The notes: generated by a model not told the origin, from the sequence alone. 64,000 nt of DNA from Paraburkholderia ginsengiterrae (GCF_001645125.1 NZ_LXKA01000221.1:186001-250000); one strand, 5' to 3'; shown: positions 27,401 to 36,548, numbered from the stretch's first letter. A program made the numbers and translations.

Positions 27401-29486
27401 TCACGTGATGCCGTGGACCAAGCACATTCGCACGGGCCTTCCGCTCTTGCGGCGGGCGTTCGATGCCGCAAGCGAGAGCGGTGACCTTACGTACACCGGC
27501 TTCAGCAGTTGCTGCCTCGTGACCAGCTTGCTGGCGGCGGGCGATCCGCTCCCCGACGTCGAACGCGAAGCTCAGCAGCGCCTCGGTGTGGTGCAAGCCG
27601 CGAAATTTGGGCTGATTGTCGATATTATCGGCGCGCAGTTGCAGCTCGTTCGAAGCTTGCGCGGCTTGACCGCCTCGTTAGGGTCCTTCAATGACGACGC
27701 ATTCGACGAAGCGGCGTTCGAGCAGCATCTCGAAGCCGACCCGTGCCTGGCGATTGCCACATGCTGGTACTGGATCCGCAAACTGGAAGGGCGCTATTTC
27801 GCGGGAGATATAGCGGACGCGATGACGGCCGCCGAGAAGGCGGAACCGTTGTTGTGGACCTCGTCCGGTCACTTCGAGCTTGCCGAGTACCATTTCTACG
27901 CCGCACTCGCCCGGGCACGCCGGTATGACGATGCGGCGCCCGAAGAGCAGGCGGAGCAATTGCGCAAGCTCGTCGAGCATCACGCCAAACTCGAGATCTG
28001 GGCCGAGCACTCGCCGAGCAATTTCGCGAGCCGCGCGGCGTTGGTCGCCGGCGAGATTGCACGTATCAAGGGAAACGAGTTCGAGGCGATGCGTGAATAC
28101 GAAAGCGCAATCCGTTTCGCGCGTGAGCAGGAGTTCCCGTTGGTCGAGGCGCTGGCGCACGAAATCGCCGCGACGTTCTACATGGCGCGCGGATTTGCGA
28201 CGATCGCCTTTGTCTACCTCGGCAATGCGCGGCTGGCTTACCTTCGGTGGGGCGCGTTGGCCAAGGTTCAGGCGCTTGACCGGCGCTATCCGAATCTGGT
28301 TCATGAGCCGGCGAACGATGCGCCGACAAGGAGTTTTGTCGCCGAACAGCTCGACGTCGAGACGGTCGTCAAGGCGTCACAGGCGATTTCGGGCGAGATT
28401 GTCTTCGAAAAGCTGATTCACACGCTGATGACCATCGTGCTGGAGCATGCCGGCGCGGGGCGGGCGCTGCTCGTCTTGCCGCGTGCGGAGACGTTGTGGG
28501 TCGAAGCCGAAGCGCTCGCCGGGCGCGAGGGCGTGGAGGTGCGTCTGCAACACGAAGTCGTGACGCCGCGCCATTTGCCGACATCGATTCTGCATCACAG
28601 TATTCGCACACAGGAGCGTGTGTTGCTCGATGACGCGTCGCAGCCCAATCCGTTTTCAGCGGACGAGTACCTTCGTTCGAGCCGTTCGCGCGCCGTGTTG
28701 TGTCTTCCGCTCATGAAGCAGGCGAAACTGATGGGCGTGCTCTATCTGGAAAACGAGCTCGCGCCGGGCGTGTTTACGCCGCCGCGGATCGCCGTGCTGG
28801 ACCTGCTGGCGTCGCAGGCCGCGATTTCACTGGAGAACGCGTCGCTGGAAGAGAAAGAAGCGCTGCTCGAAGAGAAGGAGGCACTGCTGCACGAAGTCCA
28901 CCACCGGGTGAAGAACAATTTGCAGCTGATCAGCAGTTTGCTCAATCTGCAGGCATCACGTGTAACGGACAAGTCAGTCGCCGGCCTGTTCGCCGATAGC
29001 CGCAACCGGGTGCGGTCGATGGCGCTGGTGCACGAGAACCTCTATCGCGCGGGCAATTTCGCGCGAATCGCCATGGCGACACACGTGAAGAACCTGTGTG
29101 GCCATCTCGCACGCGCTTTCGACATGCGCCAGATGGGTGTGGACTTGCAGGTCGAAGTTGACGACGTGCAACTGGACATGAACCGTGCGGTATCCTGCGG
29201 CCTGATTATCAACGAGCTGGTTTCCAACGCATTGAAGCACGCGTTTCCGGATGGCCGTGGCGGCTGCGTGCGTGTGGAACTCGGCCTGGTCGACGAAGGG
29301 CGGTGCAGGCTGACTGTTGCGGACGACGGCGTCGGCATCGCGCCGGGATTCTCGCTGGATGAAGCCGACTCGCTCGGCTTGCAACTGGTCCACGACCTCA
29401 CACACCAGTTGCACGGAACCCTGGAACTGAGCCGCACGGGCGGCACGTCGTGCAGCATTGTGTTCAACGCAAACGGACGTGGATAG
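24477..29486 (+). CDS. Giant signalling protein: pseudokinase + AAA/STAND ATPase + GAF + histidine kinase
   Basis: A 1669-residue protein. Residues 1-270 have a Ser/Thr-kinase fold with the catalytic loop IHKDIRPANVLVN (Asp126), but DFG is GFG (145-147) and no VAIK lysine is visible, so it is probably a pseudokinase. Residues 300-620 form an ATPase with Walker A GYSGIGKSS (about 327) and Walker B LVLFLDDLQWLD. A long helical, TPR-like region follows to about 1270, then a GAF domain (about 1290-1450), a coiled coil with an exactly doubled heptad, and a HisKA_2 kinase (HHRVKNNLQ near 1475) with an HATPase domain (IINELVSNALKHAF). The architecture is known from proteobacteria and cyanobacteria. 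Start ATG 24477 has a G-rich site (GGTGGGGG); a GTG at 24456 is possible. Confidence 0.92.
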   Translation: MIELSGFGFETLCDDSEFVLSRVSRRDGAETWLAVTLPALQPAANSQARLEHAYELRSLLDGHFVTRPHALIEHRGSAALVLEDPGGISLSAMPMGSLPLSCFLAIAANLAAALGALHGRGLIHKDIRPANVLVNPETGGVALTGFGIASSVTGEPPASTPPDVTAAALAYLAPERTGRMNRPVDSRADLYSLGITFYEMLTGGFPYRANSPIEWIHCHIARPPIPLNELTRDVPPQLAAIVMRLLAKTAEERYQTAQGLESDLRHCLDAWKQTGRVDPFPLGAHDVAERLRIPERLYGREVQSAALNAAFDRVVRQGKPELVLVSGYSGIGKSSLVNELKKQLGPSYGQFAAGKFDQYKRDIPYTTLGQAFQSLTQQILDRGEAEVAHWRERLSEAVGSNGQLIVNLIPEVEDIIGPQPAVPELPAQEAQIRFHGVFGRFIGAFTQTGHPLVLFLDDLQWLDAGTICLLESLLAMPALQNVLLVGAYRDNEVGPAHPLSRTLTTIRELGVPVHDIVLTPLQSGDVARLVGETLHARTAEVDSLSQFIVEKTGGNPFFTVQFLRALAEEHHLVFDPVRRAWGWDMARLREARFSDSVVDLMVSKIGRVPAVTQAALKQFACFGNSATTALLTRVAGTSDTEVHRALADAVTAGLVFRREHGYAFLHDRVQEAAYALIPADERAAAHLRIGRMFAANAEGEDIEQNIFEIVNQYNRAAELIDDPAECERVVKFNLIAGRRAKMSSAYASASTYLSAGSALLGDEAWDTRYSLKFALESSLAECEFLTGDTSSAKERLASLSKRCTTLADRAAVTWLRVTLFTALDQSDLAVEICLEYLRAIGIDWDPHPTREQARSEYDRLLQQIGDSPIESLIDLPLLTDTDRRATLDVLTAVLPPAFFSDENLVCLVLSRMANLSIEHGNSDASSIGYAYLGMVAGPVFGDYEAGFRFGQLGLGLVDERGLQRFKPRVYMCFAYHVMPWTKHIRTGLPLLRRAFDAASESGDLTYTGFSSCCLVTSLLAAGDPLPDVEREAQQRLGVVQAAKFGLIVDIIGAQLQLVRSLRGLTASLGSFNDDAFDEAAFEQHLEADPCLAIATCWYWIRKLEGRYFAGDIADAMTAAEKAEPLLWTSSGHFELAEYHFYAALARARRYDDAAPEEQAEQLRKLVEHHAKLEIWAEHSPSNFASRAALVAGEIARIKGNEFEAMREYESAIRFAREQEFPLVEALAHEIAATFYMARGFATIAFVYLGNARLAYLRWGALAKVQALDRRYPNLVHEPANDAPTRSFVAEQLDVETVVKASQAISGEIVFEKLIHTLMTIVLEHAGAGRALLVLPRAETLWVEAEALAGREGVEVRLQHEVVTPRHLPTSILHHSIRTQERVLLDDASQPNPFSADEYLRSSRSRAVLCLPLMKQAKLMGVLYLENELAPGVFTPPRIAVLDLLASQAAISLENASLEEKEALLEEKEALLHEVHHRVKNNLQLISSLLNLQASRVTDKSVAGLFADSRNRVRSMALVHENLYRAGNFARIAMATHVKNLCGHLARAFDMRQMGVDLQVEVDDVQLDMNRAVSCGLIINELVSNALKHAFPDGRGGCVRVELGLVDEGRCRLTVADDGVGIAPGFSLDEADSLGLQLVHDLTHQLHGTLELSRTGGTSCSIVFNANGRG

Positions 29487-29495
29487 GTACTCGCT

Positions 29496-32069
29496 ATGGC
29501 CCCCGCACGCATTCTGGTAGTCGAAGACGATCGGGTGGTCGCCAGAGACCTCGCGCAGCAGATGAGCCGCGCGGGCCACACGGTGGTCGGCATCACCGCG
29601 CGCGGCGAAGACGCAGTTCCGCTCGCAGCCGAGACCGCACCGGATCTGGTCCTGATGGACGTGCGGCTGGAGGGCGAACTCGACGGAATCGACACCGCAC
29701 GGCTGCTCCGTGAGAATTTCAATCTGCCGGTCGTTTTCCTGACCGCTTATGCCGACGAAGAAACGGTTCGGCGCGCAACCCTTACCGAACCGTTCGGATA
29801 CGTTCTCAAGCCGTTTGACGATATGCAACTGCGTACTGTCGTCGACATGGCGCTCTATAAGCACGGCGCGGAACGCCGCTTGCGCGAAAGTGAACAACGG
29901 TACGCGGTCACGCTGTCGAGTATTGGCGACGCGGTGATTGCGACTGACCGGGAATCGTGCATCACCTTTATCAACCCGGTCGCGGAAACGCTGACGGGCT
30001 GGGCTAGCCACGATGCGATGGGACGCCCGCTGGTGGACGTATTTCGCGTGATCAACGAAACCACGCGTGCGCCGGCGAAAGATCCGGTGACCGCCGTGCT
30101 GAGCGCCGGCACCATAGTTGAACTGGCGAACCACACGCTGCTGCTCTCGCGCGACGGACATGAGATCGCGATCGAAAACAGCGGGTCGCCTATCGTCGAC
30201 GATCGTGGCGAAATTCTCGGCGTGGTGCTGGTGTTTCGCGACGTCACGCAAAGGCGTCGAGCCGAAGAGGCGGAAATACTGCGTGAAACGAATGCCCGCC
30301 TTGAAATGGCGATGCACGGATCCAACGTCGGTGTGTGGGAAATCGACATGCCGGACGGCGACCACCATCATGGATTCGCGCAATTTTCAAACATCTGGGA
30401 ATGGCTTGGCTTCACGCGTCCGACCACTTTGCTGGATTACGATGCCTATATGTCGGTGTTGCATCCCGATGACCGCGCACGCACCGAAGCGGCGATACAG
30501 CGCTACCTCAAGCGAGAGACAGACGTGTTCGAAGTGGAGAACCGCCTGTGCCATCGCGATGGGACCATCCGCTGGGTGCTCGTGCGCGGTATGGCGCGGT
30601 GGAATGCAAGCGGGAAACCGATCCGCTTCGTTGGCAGTCTGGTAGACATCACGCAACTGAAACTGACTGAGCAGGCGCTCCGGTCCAGTGAAGCGCGCTT
30701 TCGCGGCACCTTCGAAAACGCCGCGGTTGGCATCGCGCACTGCGATCTCGACGGGCACTTCTTGCGCCTGAATCAACGCCTGTGCGATATCGTCGGCCAC
30801 CAGCGTGAGACCCTGTTGCTCAACCGCTTTCAGGATATTGCCGATCCGGACTTTCTGGTCGCGAGCGAGGAAAAATACCGCTCGCTGACCGAGGGCAGGC
30901 TTTCGCACTACTCGGAGGAGATGCCGCTCGTCAGACTCGACGGGTCTCGCGTCTGGGTGAGCGTGTCGGTGGCGCTTCAGCGCGACGCGAACGGCCGGGC
31001 GCTTCACACCATTGCGATCTTGCAGGATATTTCGGCGCGCAAGGCGTTGGAGGACGCGGTACGCGTCGCAAAAGACGCCGCCGAATCGGCAAACCGCGCC
31101 AAAGACCAGTTTCTCGCCAACATCAGCCACGAGTTGCGTACACCGCTGAACGGTATTCTGGGTTATGCGCAGATTTTGCGGCGCGACGCAGCCATGACGG
31201 AGCGGCAACTGTCGAGTCTGAAAGTGATCGAACAGAGCGGCGAGCATCTGCTCATGCTGATCAACGACATTCTCGACTTTGCCCGGATCGAAGCGGGCAA
31301 GCTCGAACTGAACGTGACGGACGTACCGCTCGGACCGTTTATACGGGTCATCGCCGAAATGGTGAGCGTGCGCGCTGATCAGAAGAATCTTGTCCTGAAC
31401 CTCGAAGCGCCCGCGAATCTGTCGCTGGTTATTCGTGTGGACGAAAAACGCCTCCGGCAGGTGCTGTTGAATCTGCTTGCGAATGCAGTCAAGTTCACGG
31501 ACCAGGGTGAAGTCACGTTGGTCGTTCGAATGATTTCGGATGGAAGGCTGCGCTTCGAAGTCAGAGATACGGGTGTCGGCGTGAGTCCGGACAGGCTGGA
31601 AACGATCTTTCATCCCTTCGAGCAGGCCGGCAATTTGACTCAGCGTACAGGCGGTGTAGGTCTTGGACTGGCGATCAGCCGCCAGTTGGTGCAAGTGATG
31701 GGCGGCGACATTCATGTCACGAGCACCGTGGGCAGTGGCAGCACGTTCTGGTTCGAACTGGATGTACCCGTGTCCTATGCGGAGGTGGCGGATTTCAGTC
31801 CAACCCTTCAGGTCGCGGATCGTGAAGGCGAGCCGCGCCAACCCGTTGTGATCGACAATCCCATCGTCCCACCGCCTGAGGAAATGGCGACACTGCATCG
31901 CTTTGCGCTGCTTGGCTCCATGCGTGCCATCGTCCATCACGCGGATTACCTGATCAACCTCGATGCCCGCTATGAGGCCTTCGCGACGCAATTGCGCCGT
32001 CTTGCGTCGGCATTTGAATCGCAGGCCTTACTATCCATGATCGAACGACATTTGGATCGAGACTCGTGA
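29496..32069 (+). CDS. Hybrid sensor kinase: receiver - three PAS - histidine kinase
   Basis: The 857-residue product has an N-terminal receiver (ILVVEDDRVVARD, VLMDVRLEGELDG, FLTAYADEE, GYVLKPF), three PAS/PAC units (about 130-270, 275-395 and 400-520) and a HisKA/HATPase core with ISHELRTPLNG (His545), LLNLLANAVKFTD, DTGVGVS and GGVGLGLAISRQLVQ. A C-terminal extension of about 100 residues has a helical end. No transmembrane segment is seen, so it senses in the cytoplasm. It begins nine bases after the giant kinase gene and overlaps the next gene by GTGA. A receiver before the PAS units suggests it can accept phosphate as well as donate it. Confidence 0.92.
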   Translation: MAPARILVVEDDRVVARDLAQQMSRAGHTVVGITARGEDAVPLAAETAPDLVLMDVRLEGELDGIDTARLLRENFNLPVVFLTAYADEETVRRATLTEPFGYVLKPFDDMQLRTVVDMALYKHGAERRLRESEQRYAVTLSSIGDAVIATDRESCITFINPVAETLTGWASHDAMGRPLVDVFRVINETTRAPAKDPVTAVLSAGTIVELANHTLLLSRDGHEIAIENSGSPIVDDRGEILGVVLVFRDVTQRRRAEEAEILRETNARLEMAMHGSNVGVWEIDMPDGDHHHGFAQFSNIWEWLGFTRPTTLLDYDAYMSVLHPDDRARTEAAIQRYLKRETDVFEVENRLCHRDGTIRWVLVRGMARWNASGKPIRFVGSLVDITQLKLTEQALRSSEARFRGTFENAAVGIAHCDLDGHFLRLNQRLCDIVGHQRETLLLNRFQDIADPDFLVASEEKYRSLTEGRLSHYSEEMPLVRLDGSRVWVSVSVALQRDANGRALHTIAILQDISARKALEDAVRVAKDAAESANRAKDQFLANISHELRTPLNGILGYAQILRRDAAMTERQLSSLKVIEQSGEHLLMLINDILDFARIEAGKLELNVTDVPLGPFIRVIAEMVSVRADQKNLVLNLEAPANLSLVIRVDEKRLRQVLLNLLANAVKFTDQGEVTLVVRMISDGRLRFEVRDTGVGVSPDRLETIFHPFEQAGNLTQRTGGVGLGLAISRQLVQVMGGDIHVTSTVGSGSTFWFELDVPVSYAEVADFSPTLQVADREGEPRQPVVIDNPIVPPPEEMATLHRFALLGSMRAIVHHADYLINLDARYEAFATQLRRLASAFESQALLSMIERHLDRDS

Positions 32070-33232
32070 GCACAACGGAACCATTCGGCGCGGGCGCACC
32101 CATTGTTCTGGTTGTCGACGACACACCGGCGAATCTGGGACTCGTGGTTGAATGCCTCGAAAGCAACAATCTGCGGGTCGCCGTTGCGCGTGACGGGGCG
32201 GAAGCGTTGCGGCGCGCAGCGCTGGTGCAGCCCAACCTGATTCTGCTCGATGTCATGATGCCCGGACTCGACGGCTTCGAGACCTGCCGGCAATTGAAGG
32301 CCGCCGAGACGACGCGCGACATTCCGGTGATCTTCATGACTTCGCTCACGCGAACGGAGGACAAGGTCACGGGCTTTCGCGCCGGGGCGGTGGATTACAT
32401 CACCAAGCCGCTGCAGATGGAAGAAGTGGCCGCACGCGTCGATACGCACCTGAAACTGCACGCGCTGCAAAAACTGCAGGAAGAGCAGAACATCCAGCTG
32501 CAAAAGGAAGTGAAGACGCGCAAACAGGCCGAGGAGGCGCTGCTCGAAGTCATCAATGGTGTGCGCAACGTGTCGAACGCGATCGCTCACGATTTGCGCA
32601 CGCCGCTCACCGAATTGCGTTCGCGCCTCGAGGTGATGACGCTGACGCTGCGACGGCAAGGCAAAGATGATCAATGCCTGACCGAACTCGAGGTCGCATT
32701 GTCCGATGTCGATCGCGTGATCAGCATCTTCAATGCGCTTTTGCGTCTCGCCGAAATCGACGCGGGCGTTCGCCGCTCGGGATTCATGCCGAGCGATCTG
32801 GACACCATCGTTTCGGACGCGGTCGAGTTCTATCAACCGGTGGCGGAGCTGCGCCGCGTTACGCTGTCGCTTCGGACTTCCGGTGATCTGACAGCTGTAT
32901 CCGATCCGCTTCTGCTTGCACAGGCGATCGGCAATCTGATCGACAACGCATTGAAATTCGCGTCGGAGGGGGGAGAGGTCAGTGTCGTCGCCACGCGCAC
33001 CGACGACATGATTGCGATTTCGGTTGCGGACGACGGCCCAGGCATTCCGGATGAGGAAAAGTCAAAAGTCACCGAGCGGTTCTATCGTGGCGACGCAAGC
33101 CGCGGAACGCCGGGCGTGGGCCTTGGGCTCGCACTCGTGAAGGCGGTCGCGACGCTCCATCGCGGCTCGCTCGCCTTTAACGACAATCAACCAGGGCTGA
33201 TCGCGACCCTGAATGTGAACTGTGGTCATTGA
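32066..33232 (+). CDS. Receiver-histidine kinase fusion
   Basis: A 388-residue protein starting with GTG in a four-base overlap with the gene before. Residues 1-130 are a receiver (LVVDDTPANLGL, acceptor Asp62 in LLLDVMMPGLDG, FMTSLT, ITKPLQ), then a coiled coil (QEEQNIQLQKEVKTRKQAEE) and a HisKA/HATPase core with IAHDLRTPLTE (His175), IGNLIDNALKFA, DDGPGIP and GVGLGLALVKAVA. It has no sensory domain, so input must come through its receiver or coiled coil. Such proteins often serve as middle steps in a relay. Confidence 0.92.
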   Translation: MSTTEPFGAGAPIVLVVDDTPANLGLVVECLESNNLRVAVARDGAEALRRAALVQPNLILLDVMMPGLDGFETCRQLKAAETTRDIPVIFMTSLTRTEDKVTGFRAGAVDYITKPLQMEEVAARVDTHLKLHALQKLQEEQNIQLQKEVKTRKQAEEALLEVINGVRNVSNAIAHDLRTPLTELRSRLEVMTLTLRRQGKDDQCLTELEVALSDVDRVISIFNALLRLAEIDAGVRRSGFMPSDLDTIVSDAVEFYQPVAELRRVTLSLRTSGDLTAVSDPLLLAQAIGNLIDNALKFASEGGEVSVVATRTDDMIAISVADDGPGIPDEEKSKVTERFYRGDASRGTPGVGLGLALVKAVATLHRGSLAFNDNQPGLIATLNVNCGH

Positions 33233-33402
33233 GCAATCTGCACCTATTTGGTACCAGATCGAGCTGCACGTCAGGCTAGTTGCTTGTTATACATTCGTAT
33301 GGTTTCCCGGCTGAGCCTTCTGAATTATCCTTGTACGGTTGAATGCGCGGGCGTAGCAGTCCGCGCGTTCGTAGACCATTATTTGGGAACCGGGGCCGCC
33401 GC

Positions 33403-33774
33403 GTGGACGCCACTCAGATTGTTTGTATCGTCGACGACGACGAGTCAGTCCGGAGGGCCACGGCGAGCCTGGTACGCTCGCTTGGATGGCAAACACGCGT
33501 ATTTGCATCGGCGGAAGAGTTTCTCCAATCCAGTGATCTGGGCGGGACTGCCTGTCTGATCTCCGATGTGCGAATGCCCGGCATGTCGGGCATCGAGATG
33601 CACGTTCAGCTTTTGAAGTACGGGTACGCACCGCCCACCCTGTTCATTTCGGCATTCCCCCCAGTCGCGCTTCAGGCGAAGATCGAAGAGGATGGGGTGT
33701 TGGCGTTTCTCCCCAAACCTGTCGATGCCACCGCCATGGCGCATTGGCTCAGTCGGGCGTTGGGTTCGCCCTGA
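33403..33774 (+). CDS. Receiver-only response regulator
   Basis: A stand-alone receiver domain of about 123 residues: CIVDDDESVRRA, acceptor Asp55 in LISDVRMPGMSG, LFISAF and Lys in FLPKPVD. I start at GTG 33403 because the domain begins at once; an ATG at 33343 in the same frame would add 20 arginine-rich residues. It lies 170 bases after the receiver-kinase gene and closes the signalling series. No DNA-binding domain follows, so it acts as a shuttle or through a partner. Confidence 0.85.
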   Translation: MDATQIVCIVDDDESVRRATASLVRSLGWQTRVFASAEEFLQSSDLGGTACLISDVRMPGMSGIEMHVQLLKYGYAPPTLFISAFPPVALQAKIEEDGVLAFLPKPVDATAMAHWLSRALGSP

Positions 33775-33795
33775 CTGTGCCGCGCATGCCGACGC

Positions 33796-34908
33796 TTAGC
33801 TCATGGCCGGGTAGTCGGTGTAGCCGCTTACATCTCCGCCGAAGAAACTGGTGCTGTCCGCGACATTCAGCGGGTGCCCGCCGCGCAGGCGAGCCGGCAG
33901 GTCGGGATTTGCAATGAAGGGTCTGCCGAACGCAATGATGTCGGCCCGGCCGTTGGCGATCGCCTGTTCGGCGGTATCGCGGTCATAGCCGCCGGCGATC
34001 ATCAGCACACCTTTGAATTCTTCGCGCAGCAGCTTGATGATGGCATCCCAGCGCGGGTCGAAGTTTTCGTCCTTGACCGTCCCTACCATCGCCGGTTCGA
34101 CCAGATGCAGATAGGCGAGGCCATAGTCGCTGAGCTTTCGCACGATGTAGCCGAACGTTGCCTCGGGCGTTTCATCACCCATGCCCATGAAGCGTCCCAT
34201 GGGTGTGAGGCGGACCCCGACGTTTTGCGGGCCCACTTCGTCGCTGACGGCGGCGACGACTTCAAGCAGCAGGCGGGCGCGATTTTCGATGCTGCCGCCG
34301 TAGCTATCGGTGCGTTGATTGCTGTTGCTGTTGATGAACTGATCCAGCAGATAGCCGTTGCCAGCGTGAATTTCAACGCCGTCCATGCCGGCTGCAATCG
34401 CGTTGCGTGCGGCACGCCGGTAGTCGGCGATGATCTCGCGAATGCCTTCAACGGTAAGTTCCTGCGGCACCGGCACGTCGCTCCACACGCCATTGCCGGC
34501 CTCGTCGACAATGAACGTCTTTCCCGGCACCGGCATGGCGGAAGGGGCAACAGGCAGGCCGCCATCCGGCTGGAACACGGGGTGGGAAACACGGCCAACG
34601 TGCCACAGTTGAAGGAACATGTGGCCGCCTTCTTCGTGAACAGCCTTGCTGACGGCGCGCCAGCCTTCAATCTGCTGTTCCGTGTGAATGCCCGGCGTCC
34701 ACGCATAACCTTGGCCCTGCTGCGAGATCTGCGTCGCTTCACTTACGATCAGTGCCGCGCTGGCGCGCTGGCGATAGTATTCGACGTTGATGTCGGTCGG
34801 CACGTTGCCCGGTTGGCCGGCGCGCGAGCGCGTGAGAGGAGCCATTGCAACGCGGTGATCGAGAGAGAGGCGGCCCAGTTTGATCGGGTTAAACAGGTGC
34901 TTGGTCAT
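33796..34908 (-). CDS. Old yellow enzyme-family alkene reductase (NemA-like)
   Basis: A 370-residue FMN-dependent flavoprotein. Visible family signatures are FNPIKLGRLSLDHRVAMAPL at the N-terminus, HAGNGYLLDQFI with the substrate-binding His/Asn pair, SYGGSIENRARLLLEV, GVRLTPMGRF, and phosphate-binding FGRPFIANPDLP near the end. These enzymes use NADPH to reduce activated alkenes, nitrate esters or N-ethylmaleimide. The ATG at 34908 has GGAGC eight bases upstream. The FAD monooxygenase gene lies upstream on the same strand with about 160 bases between, so a shared role in processing an electrophilic or aromatic compound is possible. Confidence 0.93.
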   Translation of the reverse strand: MTKHLFNPIKLGRLSLDHRVAMAPLTRSRAGQPGNVPTDINVEYYRQRASAALIVSEATQISQQGQGYAWTPGIHTEQQIEGWRAVSKAVHEEGGHMFLQLWHVGRVSHPVFQPDGGLPVAPSAMPVPGKTFIVDEAGNGVWSDVPVPQELTVEGIREIIADYRRAARNAIAAGMDGVEIHAGNGYLLDQFINSNSNQRTDSYGGSIENRARLLLEVVAAVSDEVGPQNVGVRLTPMGRFMGMGDETPEATFGYIVRKLSDYGLAYLHLVEPAMVGTVKDENFDPRWDAIIKLLREEFKGVLMIAGGYDRDTAEQAIANGRADIIAFGRPFIANPDLPARLRGGHPLNVADSTSFFGGDVSGYTDYPAMS

Positions 34909-35070
34909 GGTGAAGCTCCGTGTGGTTGGTTGATGTGTGTAAGCGTAGGGGAGGCGGGGTTTGGGCGGAATCCCAACGGCGTGCTACACATCTTTGCGTG
35001 GTGTGCAACGGCCGAACCAGACTTTGCCGCTGAGTTCCGTATCGAAGACCTCCGCCATGCCGGTCAGACA

Positions 35071-36264
35071 CTAGCGGCGAAGCTTCATGATTCGGTCACC
35101 CAGCGAAATGCCGAGTTCCGACATGCTGGTTCCGAGCCGCCTTTGCTGTTGCTCCCAGCCGGCCAACGCAGACTGCAGGCGCGCACCGCCTCGCGAGAGT
35201 GCCTGAGCCAGCGCCACGGCGTTCGCAGCAGCTTTGGCGGTGCTGCCCGCGGTATGCGGGCGTGGTATGTACGCAGCGTCGCCAAGCAGGATCGTCCGGC
35301 CGAAAACCATTTGTTCAACCCGAAGATCCTGAATCGCCTGGACGAAGGGTTCCTTCGTCACGTGAACGAGAACCTGCAGCGTGGGCGCGAGCAACCTGCT
35401 CGCGGCGGAACGCAGTTCGGCGATGTCGGCGTCTTTCGTCGTTCCAGGCGGCAGAGAGTTGCTGCGTTGGGTTCCGTTCCTGTCCAGCATCAAGGCGCTG
35501 AGGCTGTCGCTGGACATCGGGCGATACCAGACCCAGTTCCAGCGCCGCTTGCCGGCTTCGGTGGCGCCGTTTTCGCCGGGGACGAGATAAACCAGAATCA
35601 GATGCGCATCACCTTGCTGGAAGGTAAAGCGGTCGCGTAAAACATTCGCCGCATCGATTGGCAGTTCATTTTCTTCGACGAGACCGCGCCACGCGATATA
35701 GCCGGCATAGCTGGGCTGCGAATCGGGCAGCAACTGCGCCCGAACCGTGGAGCGCCCACCATCGGCGCCGATCAGAAGATCGCTTTCTTCGACTCGGTCG
35801 CTTTCGAAATAGGCTTTGACCGACTCCCCGGTTTGCTCGAGATGAGTGAAACGTTCGCCGGGGTGAATGACGTCGATGGGCAATGCACGCCTCATGGCGC
35901 TGTAGATGAGGCTCCATGAGGTTTGCGTCTGCGGCATATAGAACTGCTCGATGATGCGGTCGTTCTGGTCGAGATAGATGCGATCTCCCGAGTCCACGCC
36001 CGGAGAGACCGGCAGTTTTACGCCGCCGAAACGGAAGGCTTCCAGCACGTCGGGCTGCAACACGATGCCGCCGCCCCGGCTGTCGAGTTCATTGGGTGAC
36101 TGCTCGAAGAGCTTGACGTCCCATCCGACCGCGCGCAGCGCAGTTGCCGTGAAAAGACCGCTGAGCGAGCCACCGATTATGGTTGCGCGCGGTCGATTGG
36201 CACGGCTGATGGAGTGCTCCTGATTGTTCTGCGTCTGATCGTTTGGCAGTGCGATGATGGACAC
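35071..36264 (-). CDS. FAD-dependent monooxygenase, dihydroxypyridine hydroxylase-like
   Basis: A 397-residue class A flavin hydroxylase. Residues 26-45 give the FAD Rossmann motif in the GGSLSGL form typical of 2,6-dihydroxypyridine 3-monooxygenase relatives; LLIGADGGRSTVR is the DG motif, and FGRTILLGDAAYIPRPH is the second FAD motif. YAGYIAWRGLVEE is also close to that subfamily. By family it would use NAD(P)H and O2 to hydroxylate an aromatic or N-heteroaromatic ring. The start is GTG with AAGGAG seven bases upstream. The substrate remains open. Confidence 0.9.
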   Translation of the reverse strand: MSIIALPNDQTQNNQEHSISRANRPRATIIGGSLSGLFTATALRAVGWDVKLFEQSPNELDSRGGGIVLQPDVLEAFRFGGVKLPVSPGVDSGDRIYLDQNDRIIEQFYMPQTQTSWSLIYSAMRRALPIDVIHPGERFTHLEQTGESVKAYFESDRVEESDLLIGADGGRSTVRAQLLPDSQPSYAGYIAWRGLVEENELPIDAANVLRDRFTFQQGDAHLILVYLVPGENGATEAGKRRWNWVWYRPMSSDSLSALMLDRNGTQRSNSLPPGTTKDADIAELRSAASRLLAPTLQVLVHVTKEPFVQAIQDLRVEQMVFGRTILLGDAAYIPRPHTAGSTAKAAANAVALAQALSRGGARLQSALAGWEQQQRRLGTSMSELGISLGDRIMKLRR

Positions 36265-36548
36265 GGCGTTCTCCTTTTATTGCCAGGTAGCGGGAGATTA
36301 GCCGTTACGTAATCAGCGGAGAATGCAGGTGCAACGCAATCCACCTTTGCAGGATTTGCAGAAAGTAGTCTTCAAAATTACTGCGGCGAACGGGGTCGCT
36401 CCGTGCATCAGATGAGTGAGCAGAAGGCGACGCGGTTTCCGCTTCCCCTTGCCTGACGCGCAAAGGTGCATTGCCTCATGCTGTGATTCTTATCGGTCGG
36501 CGGCGGCGTTATCGTGCATCTGCAATCAATCCTTTCTGGAGGTGTTCG

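Noticed and set aside
28848-28889. Short tandem repeat as a CRISPR or mobile-element trace
   Set aside because: Only two units, inside a coding coiled coil and in frame; explained as a heptad duplication.
30387-31991. A 534-codon open frame on the minus strand
   Set aside because: Antisense to the receiver-PAS-kinase gene, whose PAS and kinase motifs are unambiguous; the antisense translation has no motif.
33874-35640. A 588-codon open frame on the plus strand
   Set aside because: It spans the antisense of two clear flavoenzyme genes; the translation looks like reversed coding bias.
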